NCBI GenBank assembly: GCA_016763185.1
Contig: JAESUG010000150.1
Location: 1 to 42,602, forward strand
DNA: 42,602 nt
From: Robiginitomaculum sp.
GTDB lineage: Bacteria; Pseudomonadota; Alphaproteobacteria; Caulobacterales; Maricaulaceae
Reading direction: 5' to 3'
The notes under the pieces were generated by a model that ran no database searches, was not told the DNA's origin, and saw only the letters and a list, made by a program, of their open reading frames with translations. A program made the position numbers and the translations under genes. Positions 36,768-42,602 of this stretch are shown one piece after another. The stretch's first letter is position 1; every line of letters starts with the position of its first letter.

Positions 36768-38339
36768 TTAGCTCGCAAAAAACACAAACTTTACTGCCAC
36801 TAATAATAACCCAATACCGCCGGTTAAAACACCTATGTCACGCCATAAGTTTGCCCGCGCCGAAAGCTGGCTCAACCGCTGCAAGCTGTCCTCATGGAGC
36901 GAAAATCCGTGGGTTTTGGTGGTGTGGACCAACTCGGTTATATCCGACAGTGCCGTTGGCAAGGCACGTGCGGCATCGCGCAGGTCTAACAGATCATCGG
37001 CCAATTCGTTAAGCTGTCCTTCGGCCCCAAGTTCGCGTTTGATCCAGCGCTCAATAATTGGAGCAGACGCGCCCCATAAATCGTGATCCGGATTTAAGGT
37101 ACGCGCCACGCCTTCAACTTGCACCATGGTTTTTTGTAACAACACCAGTTCGGGGCGCAAATGCATGTCAAAGCGTGCGGTCACTGCAAATAACTGCATT
37201 AGCAACTGGCCCATGGATACATTTTTTGCAGTTTTGCCAAATACCGGCTCGCCGACGGCACGTAACGCTTGGGCAAAATCATCAACGAGATGGGTTTTGG
37301 GAACATAGCCGGCTTCGAAATGTACTTCGGCAACCCGCCGGTAATCTCGGCGCAAAAACCCGTATAGAATTTCGGCTAGATATCTTCGTTGTTCGGGGCC
37401 GATGCGCCCGATAATCCCAAAATCAACCAACCCAAGTTGACCATCCGCCAAGGCAAACATATTGCCCTCGTGCAGGTCCGCATGAAACACCCCGTGGTCC
37501 AATGCAAATGATAAAAAGCTGGTGGGGATTAGCTCTGCTAATTTGGATAAATCCAGCTTGGCTTTACGTAAGCCATCCATGTCCGTTAATGGGATGCCAC
37601 CCAGCCAGCTCATCACCAATACCCGTTCGCGGGTTAGGTCCCAGTGAATATCGGGAATGGTAACATGTTCAATTTGCGCAGAAATTTCAGCCAATTCAGA
37701 AGCCGCCGCCGCTTCCATTCGTAAATCCAGCTCCAGCAATAACGAACGGGTAACTGTGGCCACAAACCGTACCGGCTCTAAGCGTTTGGAGGCCGGAAAC
37801 CATTTTTCAACTAATTTCGCGCCCAAGGCCAAGGTTTCAATGTCACGTTGAATTCGTTTTTCAATTCCGGGACGTAGTAATTTTACCGCAATAATATCGC
37901 CATCACTGGTTTTGGCGCGATGAACCTGGGCAATAGAGGCGGCGGCAATTGCCTCGCTAAACCCACAAATTTGTTCGGGCCAGTTCGGGCCAAAATTTGT
38001 CGATAAAATGTCCTCGGCTTCTTGTTGTGAAAAAGGTTCCATTTTGTCTTTTAGGGAAGACAAGCCAGAGACAAATTCTTCGGACAGAATATCGCCGCGG
38101 GTGGCTAGAAACTGGCCTAACTTCACATAAGACGGCCCTAGTTTCTCCAAGGCCCGTGCCAGTTTCGTGCCGCGATTACCGGCGGGGGCTGGCAAACCAA
38201 ACCGCGCCAACCAACCAAGCACACGGGTGCTGGTCGGCAATAGCCCGCGATATTCAGACGGCACCAAGGCATCATGGCGGGCCAATATTAGCCCTGTACC
38301 TAGCAATGATAGAAACACCCGCATGGTTATCGTTTCCAT
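36768..38339 (-). CDS. ubiB: ubiquinone biosynthesis accessory ATPase UbiB
   Basis: The 523-residue atypical kinase-like protein has the KxGQ motif in YVKLGQFLATRGD and an alanine-rich loop AIAAASIAQVHRA in place of a glycine-rich loop. The catalytic HADLHEGNMF and DFG motifs and a C-terminal membrane helix pair (about 500-520) follow. UbiB has ATPase activity needed for the coenzyme Q pathway at the inner membrane. The start codon overlaps ubiE by 13 bases; an internal ATG at 38324 is an alternative. It is coupled with ubiE in an operon. Confidence 0.95.
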   Translation of the reverse strand: METITMRVFLSLLGTGLILARHDALVPSEYRGLLPTSTRVLGWLARFGLPAPAGNRGTKLARALEKLGPSYVKLGQFLATRGDILSEEFVSGLSSLKDKMEPFSQQEAEDILSTNFGPNWPEQICGFSEAIAAASIAQVHRAKTSDGDIIAVKLLRPGIEKRIQRDIETLALGAKLVEKWFPASKRLEPVRFVATVTRSLLLELDLRMEAAAASELAEISAQIEHVTIPDIHWDLTRERVLVMSWLGGIPLTDMDGLRKAKLDLSKLAELIPTSFLSFALDHGVFHADLHEGNMFALADGQLGLVDFGIIGRIGPEQRRYLAEILYGFLRRDYRRVAEVHFEAGYVPKTHLVDDFAQALRAVGEPVFGKTAKNVSMGQLLMQLFAVTARFDMHLRPELVLLQKTMVQVEGVARTLNPDHDLWGASAPIIERWIKRELGAEGQLNELADDLLDLRDAARALPTALSDITELVHTTKTHGFSLHEDSLQRLSQLSARANLWRDIGVLTGGIGLLLVAVKFVFFAS

Positions 38340-39100
38340 CCCATGTGTAAGGCGGCAATGCCGCCGGTAAAATTGGTGAATGAAACTTTGGCAAATCCGG
38401 CTTGCGTCATCATTTCGGCAAAGGTTTTTTGGTTCGGGAATTTGCGAATGCTTTCGACGAGATATTGATAGCTCTCGCGGTCATCGGCAACCACGTCGCC
38501 TAGGGCTGGAATGGCGTTAAACGACCACAGGTCATAGGGAATTTCTAGCATTTGCGAAGTTGGCTTGGAGAACTCCAAACACAAGAAGCGACCGCCGGGC
38601 TTTAATACCCGCAGCATTTCGCGTAAAGATTTTGGTTTGTCGGTGACGTTGCGAATACCAAAGCTAATGGTCACCACATCGGCGATATCATCAGCAAATG
38701 GCAAGCACTCCGCATTGGCGCAGGCGTGGGTTAGGGTTTCAGGGTCGTCGTCTTTGCGTCCGGCAAACAGCATTTCGGCGTTGATGTCGTTGGTACAAGC
38801 GCGGGCTGGCAAACCACCCTTGCGGGCGCGAACTTTTTCTGCTGCCGCCAAGAAGCGCCGTGAAATATCGCCGGTGCCGCCGGCCACATCAATCAGCAAT
38901 TGCCCCGGTTGTGGGTTGGCTCTGGCGATCAACATATTTTTCCATAGCCGATGCACGCCAAATGACATGACATCATTCATCAGGTCATAGCGCTCGGCCA
39001 CGCGGTCAAACACCTCGCGAACCATGCCTGCTTTCATCTGCTTCGGCACGCGGCGAAAACCAAATGATTCTTCGTTTTGTTGTGTGGACTTTGTGTTCAT
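38327..39100 (-). CDS. ubiE: ubiquinone/menaquinone C-methyltransferase UbiE
   Basis: The 257-residue SAM-dependent enzyme methylates the demethoxy-quinol precursor of ubiquinone (and demethylmenaquinone where present). Motifs are VREVFDRVAERYDLMNDVMS, the SAM loop LLIDVAGGTGDISRRF, the FADDIADVVTISFGIRNV block and KPGGRFLCLEFSKP. The frame is open to 39214, but ATG 39100 gives family length; no strong ribosome-binding site is visible. The divergent mutM gene begins 52 bases away. Confidence 0.95.
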   Translation of the reverse strand: MNTKSTQQNEESFGFRRVPKQMKAGMVREVFDRVAERYDLMNDVMSFGVHRLWKNMLIARANPQPGQLLIDVAGGTGDISRRFLAAAEKVRARKGGLPARACTNDINAEMLFAGRKDDDPETLTHACANAECLPFADDIADVVTISFGIRNVTDKPKSLREMLRVLKPGGRFLCLEFSKPTSQMLEIPYDLWSFNAIPALGDVVADDRESYQYLVESIRKFPNQKTFAEMMTQAGFAKVSFTNFTGGIAALHMGWKR

Positions 39101-39152
39101 GGCGGCGGAACATACCGGTTCAAGCTTGAAACTACCATAGGACATTTCACAT

Positions 39153-39992
39153 ATGCCTGAACTTCCCGAAGTTGAAACCGTTCGCGCTGGCCTTGCGCCG
39201 GTATTTGAGGGCAATCAGATCAGCAAGGTGTTTGTTGGTCGGCCTAATTTGCGCTTTGCCTTTCCCGACCGATTTGCTGAGCGTTTAACCGGCGCCAAAG
39301 TTGAAACCTTGGGGCGGCGCGCCAAATATTTACTGTTTGGGTTAAGCACCGGCGAAACCCTGTTAAGTCATTTGGGGATGAGCGGTTCATTTTTGGCCCT
39401 TGCGCCAACCGAAACCAGGCCGGTGAACGCGAAAAGCAAACATGACCATGTGGTGTTTGAGATGATCAATGGCGCAACAGTGATCTATAATGACCCGCGC
39501 CGGTTTGGGTTTATGGACCTTATCGTAACCGACCAGTTGGAAGGCTCGAAGTTTTTAAAAGACCTCGGCCCAGAACCCACCGGCAATTCATTATCGGCGG
39601 ATGATATAGCGCAAAAATGTAAGCGCCGGGCTGGGCCGATTAAATCAGCCTTGCTCGATCAAAAAATGATTGCGGGCTTGGGTAATATTTATGTCTGCGA
39701 AGCGCTGTTTCGGGCAAAAATTCATCCCACCACCCGCGCCTGCGACCTGTCCTTGGCTCAAATAGAGAACCTGGTTGGCCATATTCGTGATATTATTCAC
39801 CAAGCCATCCTTGCTGGCGGCTCTACCTTGAAGGATTTTTCGGCTACTGATGGTGAGTTGGGGTATTTTCAACACCAGTTTGAGGTGTATGGCCGGGCGA
39901 CAAGTCCGTGCTTGGCGACAAATTGCACCGGAACAATTGAACGCATTGTTCAAAGCGGCCGTTCCAGCTTTTTTTGTCCGGTTTGTCAGTAA
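39153..39992 (+). CDS. mutM: formamidopyrimidine-DNA glycosylase (Fpg/MutM)
   Basis: The 279-residue bifunctional glycosylase/lyase removes 8-oxoguanine and formamidopyrimidines. The catalytic N-terminus MPELPEVETVRAGL is intact (Pro1, Glu2 after Met removal). The SHLGMSGSF loop, the IAGLGNIYVCEALFRAKIHP helix-turn-helix segment and a C-terminal zinc finger follow. The first cysteine pair is spaced C-x4-C (PCLATNC), a spacing I recall from other alphaproteobacterial MutM proteins, and the second is C-x2-C at the end. The gene is complete; a transposable element sits 13 bases after its stop. Confidence 0.96.
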   Translation: MPELPEVETVRAGLAPVFEGNQISKVFVGRPNLRFAFPDRFAERLTGAKVETLGRRAKYLLFGLSTGETLLSHLGMSGSFLALAPTETRPVNAKSKHDHVVFEMINGATVIYNDPRRFGFMDLIVTDQLEGSKFLKDLGPEPTGNSLSADDIAQKCKRRAGPIKSALLDQKMIAGLGNIYVCEALFRAKIHPTTRACDLSLAQIENLVGHIRDIIHQAILAGGSTLKDFSATDGELGYFQHQFEVYGRATSPCLATNCTGTIERIVQSGRSSFFCPVCQ

Positions 39993-39997
39993 GTTGT

Positions 39998-40005
39998 CTA
40001 TCGTC
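39998..40005. repeat. 8-bp target-site duplication, left copy
   Basis: CTATCGTC lies directly before the left end of the element and recurs at 42205-42212 directly after its right end. An exact 8-bp duplication is what IS1-type transposition leaves, and it fixes both element boundaries. Confidence 0.9.
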
Positions 40006-40024
40006 GGTAGTGTCTCAGTTTGAA
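40006..40024 (+). repeat. left terminal inverted repeat
   Basis: GGTAGTGTCTCAGTTTGAA is the exact reverse complement of the last 19 bases of the element at 42186-42204. Similarity continues beyond with one inserted base (TTC against ATTC). Confidence 0.92.
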
Positions 40025-40169
40025 TTCCGGCATGAAGTTGCCGCATTTCTATGAGATATTGTCGCAAATTCTAATATTTTGTTATTGGGATTGCGCGAAA
40101 CTATCAGACAGTGTTAGGTTTCGTGTTAATTTTTGGGTGTGCGATAAAACCCAGTTCAGGAGAAGGCCA

Positions 40170-40388
40170 GTGCCAAAAGGACCACAAGGTCAAAAACGTC
40201 CAGCTGATGCAATCGGTGCGGCTGTAATGGTGGCACAGATAGCAACAGGCGAGATTGAGGATACGAAACTAACCACACCGGGCCGCAGGAAAAGCGGGTT
40301 GGCCGGAAGTCGTGCGAGAAACGAATCTCTGACACCGGAAAGGCGCAAGGAAATTGCGAAGAAAGCAGCCGAAGTGAGGTGGGTGTGA
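40170..40388 (+). CDS. small basic cargo protein of unknown function
   Basis: The 72-residue product starts at GTG 40170, with AGGAG 7 bases upstream; a longer open frame from 40020 would cross the element end and is unlikely. The N-terminus MPKGPQGQKRPADAIGAAVM and the end TPERRKEIAKKAAEVRW match, from memory, a pattern seen in small alphaproteobacterial proteins sometimes labelled RNA-binding or histone-like. It is rich in Lys and Arg, so nucleic-acid contact is plausible. Its stop overlaps the start of the Panacea-domain gene by one base, so the two are coupled. It could be a regulator of the module. Confidence 0.72.
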   Translation: MPKGPQGQKRPADAIGAAVMVAQIATGEIEDTKLTTPGRRKSGLAGSRARNESLTPERRKEIAKKAAEVRWV

Positions 40389-40894
40389 TGGCTCATCATT
40401 CAACGTCTATCGCAAATTCATTTATTCAAAAAGCAAGATCGAAGGATAGTTTTTTGACTCAGATGCAATTGCAAAAATTAGTTTACATCACGCATGGGTG
40501 GAGCCTCGCCATAAGTAATTCGCCCATTACATCTGATGCGCCATGTGCTTGGGAGTATGGCCCTGTCTATCCTGAATTATGGGAGGCATTGCGAAGATAC
40601 GGTCGCTCATCTGTAAGTGGGGTGATTAAGTTTGGTGATTTTGGAATGAATATGTTTGCGAAAAATGCGGACGAAGTTGTCACTGCGGATTTTTCTGAAA
40701 CGGAAACCTCTCTCATTGCTAAAATTTTTGAAATATATGGCAGTTTCCACGCTTTTCAACTTTCTGCGTTAACTCACAAAGAGGGCACACCGTGGTATAA
40801 AGTCTTTGTTGAGAACAAAAAGAAAAAGGGTGAAATTCATAATATCGATATAAGAAATCATTTTGTCGAAATCGCCCTTAATGCAGAAGCATAA
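40388..40894 (+). CDS. Panacea-domain (DUF4065, SocA-like) protein, candidate antitoxin
   Basis: The 168-residue protein has the Panacea/DUF4065 pattern: MQLQKLVYITHGWSLAI near residues 25-41, a CAWEYGPVYPELWEALRRYG block near 53-72, and IYGSFHAFQLSALTHKEGTPW near 115-135. Panacea domains act as antitoxins that neutralise many unrelated toxins, and Caulobacter SocA is a member that delivers its toxin to a protease. It is the middle gene of a three-gene overlapping set, and its end overlaps the next gene by 14 bases. Being cargo of a transposable element fits an addiction role. The antitoxin function is inferred from family and context. Confidence 0.85.
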   Translation: MAHHSTSIANSFIQKARSKDSFLTQMQLQKLVYITHGWSLAISNSPITSDAPCAWEYGPVYPELWEALRRYGRSSVSGVIKFGDFGMNMFAKNADEVVTADFSETETSLIAKIFEIYGSFHAFQLSALTHKEGTPWYKVFVENKKKKGEIHNIDIRNHFVEIALNAEA

Positions 40895-41249
40895 AACTAT
40901 AAGTATAGACGATGTAGCGGCTGGATTATCTGCCGTTGAGGGAAAGGGAATTCCCGATGAAAACGATGTATTGGAAGTCTCTGACCTAGAAGACGATAGA
41001 ATACGCGAAGAAATAGCCAACTTAAAATCTGATCGCCAACTTAGGGAAAAATATGGTAATCGCATACTTAAGTTCCTAGAGTGGTATGCAATAGGTGTTT
41101 TCTTATTAATTCTTTTAAGTGGATTTAGCCATATTCCTTTTTCTCTTCCGGACAATGCGTTGATTGCCCTAGTTGGTAGTACCGCAATCGCTGCAATTGG
41201 CCTTGTTGGGTTTGTTGCAAAGGGTTTGTTCGGGAGTGGGAAAAATTAA
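40881..41249 (+). CDS. two-TM cargo protein, candidate membrane toxin
   Basis: The 122-residue product (ATG 40881, overlapping the Panacea gene by 14 bases; an in-frame TTG lies at 40863) has an acidic N-terminal half (LEVSDLEDDRIREEIANLK) and a short basic stretch. Two hydrophobic helices follow at about residues 66-86 and 92-115 (VFLLILLSGF; LIALVGSTAIAAIGLVGFVA). I recognise no family. Toxins paired with Panacea antitoxins are diverse and include membrane-active ones, so this is a candidate toxin. It could instead be an accessory protein. No experimental evidence is implied. Confidence 0.65.
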   Translation: MQKHKTISIDDVAAGLSAVEGKGIPDENDVLEVSDLEDDRIREEIANLKSDRQLREKYGNRILKFLEWYAIGVFLLILLSGFSHIPFSLPDNALIALVGSTAIAAIGLVGFVAKGLFGSGKN

Positions 41250-41313
41250 TCTGCAATTTATTAAATTGAACATAATGCTTGCTAAGATAGTTTAGCTCAC
41301 TTACAACAATGGC

Positions 41314-42195
41314 ATGAACAAGCTGCTATTACATAAGCGCACCCTAATTTTGTCCCTTTTAGTTGAGGGTTCTTCTATGCGGTCAATTAGTCGCGTGGTT
41401 GGTGTTTCGATTAACACAGTTACCAAAATGTTGATTGACGCTGGTGAAGCGTGCGCGGCCTATCACGAGATCTATGTGCGGGACGTTCAGGCGCAACGCA
41501 TCCAGTGCGATGAGACTTGGTCACTTTGCTATGCCAAGGCAAAGAACGTCACTAAGGCGAAATCGGCACCAGACGTTGCGGGTGATGTGTGGACATGGAC
41601 AGCCTTAGACGCTGATAGCAAACTCATTGTGTCTTATTTGGTTGGTGGCCGTGACAGTTCCTATGCACTGGCCTTTATGGATGATGTACGTTCGAGACTG
41701 GCTAATCGGGTGCAGATCACTACGGACGGACACAAGGCTTACCTAGAAGCCGTTGAAGGTGCCTTTGGTGGCGATGTGGACTATGCACAGCTAATCAAAC
41801 TGTATGGCGCTTCACCAGATAGCGCCAAGGGCTGGTATAGTCCTGCTGAGTGCACCGGGATCAGGAAACGCCGGATTGAAGGCAACTCTGATATGGCACA
41901 TGTCAGCACGCCCTATGTTGAGCGCATGAATTTGAATATCCGTATGGGCAACCGCAGGTTCACCAGATTAACCAATGGTTTCTCAAAGCGGATCGACAAC
42001 CACTTGCACATGCTGTCCCTGTATTTCCTGCATTACAACTTTTGTCGGATACACAAGAGCCTTGGCGTATCGCCAGCTATGGAAGCGAGCGTTTCAGATA
42101 CGTTGCATGATATTGAATGGATTGTTAGTTTAATCGATGCAATGAAGCCAGAACCGAAGAAACGTGGGACTTACAAGAAAAGAATTTCAAACTGA
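41314..42195 (+). CDS. IS1-family DDE transposase
   Basis: The 293-residue transposase has an N-terminal helix-turn-helix (about residues 12-45, RSISRVVGVSINTVTKMLID). A catalytic core follows with candidate acidic triad Asp66 (QCDETW), Asp138 (TTDGHKAY) and Glu203 (PYVERMNLNIR). RRFTRLTNGFSKRIDNHLHM and YNFCRIHKSLGVSPAM are typical of the single-frame IS1-type transposases common in alphaproteobacteria, which need no frameshift. The gene is intact. Its stop codon lies inside the right terminal repeat, so the transposase and the end have evolved together. No strong ribosome-binding site is visible. Confidence 0.9.
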   Translation: MNKLLLHKRTLILSLLVEGSSMRSISRVVGVSINTVTKMLIDAGEACAAYHEIYVRDVQAQRIQCDETWSLCYAKAKNVTKAKSAPDVAGDVWTWTALDADSKLIVSYLVGGRDSSYALAFMDDVRSRLANRVQITTDGHKAYLEAVEGAFGGDVDYAQLIKLYGASPDSAKGWYSPAECTGIRKRRIEGNSDMAHVSTPYVERMNLNIRMGNRRFTRLTNGFSKRIDNHLHMLSLYFLHYNFCRIHKSLGVSPAMEASVSDTLHDIEWIVSLIDAMKPEPKKRGTYKKRISN

Positions 42196-42204
42196 GACAC
42201 TACC
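42186..42204 (-). repeat. right terminal inverted repeat
   Basis: TTCAAACTGAGACACTACC is the exact reverse complement of the left end at 40006-40024. It overlaps the last codons and stop of the transposase gene. Confidence 0.92.
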
Positions 42205-42212
42205 CTATCGTC
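42205..42212. repeat. 8-bp target-site duplication, right copy
   Basis: CTATCGTC matches the left copy at 39998-40005 exactly. Removing the element and one copy would restore a continuous sequence running from mutM into the repeat region. Confidence 0.9.
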
Positions 42213-42240
42213 TGGTGCGTTTCTTCTTCACTTCATGGCT

Positions 42241-42466
42241 TCTCCTCTCGTCTCTCCTCTCGTCTCTCCTCTCGTCTCCCTCCGGCTTGACCGCCCCCCT
42301 CTTTTTACTCGTCTCCCTCCGGCTTGACCGGAGGGTCCATACATCAATATGTGAAACGGTTGTTATTGCACAAAGAGCTGGGCCCACCGGTCAAGCCGGA
42401 GGGAGACGAGGGGGGAGACGCGGGGGGAGACGAGTAAAAAAAAGGAGGCCCAGCTCTTCGTGCAAC
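42241..42466. repeat. nested inverted repeats with 12-bp tandem expansions on both arms
   Basis: The left arm has three exact copies of TCTCCTCTCGTC (42241-42276). A 24-base stretch at 42308-42331, with core CCGGCTTGACCGG, has an exact reverse complement at 42387-42410. After that, GGAGACG repeats three times every 12 bases (42402, 42414, 42426). A second inverted pair, TTGCACAAAGAGCTGGGCC (42366-42384) against 42447-42465 with one mismatch, encloses the right part. The core resembles the REP family at 27.9-28.3 kb. No gene is visible; frames across it translate repeats only. Confidence 0.8.
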
Positions 42467-42492
42467 ATTCATGCATGTTTCATAGTGCGCTA

Positions 42493-42576
42493 TGGACCCC
42501 CCGAACAAGTCGTGGGGTGACAGATGAGAGAGGGTCGTGGGGTGACAAGTGGTGAGAGTCTTGGAGTAAGACTGGG
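42493..42576 (+). repeat. second copy of the REP-seeded 24/25-bp tandem array
   Basis: The first 31 bases (42493-42523) are identical to 27930-27960. Units then begin at 42509, 42534 and 42558 with the same 25/24 spacing as the first array. The third is degraded. Nothing else is recognisable from here to the window end. Confidence 0.85.
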
Positions 42577-42602
42577 CCGAAACCATAATCCACGAATAGT
42601 GA

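Larger units (their letters stand above)
40006..42204 (+). mobile_element. 2.2-kb IS1-family element with three cargo genes
   Basis: The element is complete: 19-bp perfect inverted ends, an 8-bp target duplication and one intact DDE transposase gene at the right end whose stop lies inside the right repeat. Ordinary IS1-type elements carry little beyond the transposase. Here about 1.25 kb between the left end and the transposase encodes three overlapping genes on the same strand: a small basic protein, a Panacea-domain protein and a two-TM protein. No internal copy of the end sequence separates cargo and transposase, so the whole unit should move together. The cargo is AT-richer than the host genes. 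Perfect ends and an intact duplication suggest a recent insertion. Confidence 0.9.

Noticed and set aside
40020-40169. N-terminal extension of the small cargo protein
   Set aside because: It would begin inside the left end of the element; the GTG at 40170 has a well-placed AGGAG and starts the conserved-looking part.
42164-42586. Open frames on both strands at the right end (118, 60 and 80 residues)
   Set aside because: They run through the terminal repeat and the palindromic/tandem repeats and give low-complexity peptides.

Overview
The window looks like chromosomal DNA of an alphaproteobacterium of moderate GC content. The main clues are the cluster mutM / ubiE-ubiB-coaBC-dut, a very large NAD-dependent glutamate dehydrogenase, a CnoX-type thioredoxin with an intact WCGPC site, and a clpB promoter with the spacing typical of alphaproteobacterial RpoH (sigma-32) sites. 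I cannot name a genus from the sequence alone.

Layout. Positions 1-1561 (minus strand) hold an editing deacylase (YbaK/ProX type) and the chaperedoxin cnoX, with the first codons of a further gene at the edge. A tRNA-Gly(GCC) follows at 1673-1747. Positions 1748-4600 are visibly AT-richer, with two convergent LprI-domain (DUF1311) exported proteins, a truncated lipoprotein ORF between them and a perfect FNR/FixK-type box upstream. Next come a ChaN-like lipoprotein, a hybrid histidine kinase, a DUF188 protein, two coupled YbjQ-family genes, rsmJ, a HerA-like ATPase, an AI-2E-family permease and the 1641-residue glutamate dehydrogenase.

Positions 18218-21380 are a complete phage-shock (Psp) envelope-stress locus. 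It contains pspF, a consensus sigma-54 promoter, a 56-codon membrane-protein gene absent from the six-frame ORF list, pspA, pspB, pspC and a small exported protein. A WecG-type glycosyltransferase follows. Then a cobalamin riboswitch leads btuB-btuF-btuC-btuD and an FkbM methyltransferase. After a repeat-filled gap come a TIGR01244-type phosphatase/sulfurtransferase-like protein, rlmN, an acyltransferase, a divergent LytTR regulator and clpB. The housekeeping block dut-coaBC-ubiB-ubiE (minus) and mutM (plus) closes the core region.

The most interesting part is 40006-42204, immediately after mutM. It is a complete 2199-bp transposable element with 19-bp perfect terminal inverted repeats and an 8-bp target duplication (CTATCGTC). 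It encodes an IS1-type DDE transposase and also three overlapping cargo genes: a small basic protein, a Panacea-domain (DUF4065/SocA-like) protein and a two-TM membrane protein. This resembles a Panacea-type toxin-antitoxin module carried as an IS passenger. The window ends in nested inverted and tandem repeats of a REP-like family that also occurs at 27.9-28.3 kb.
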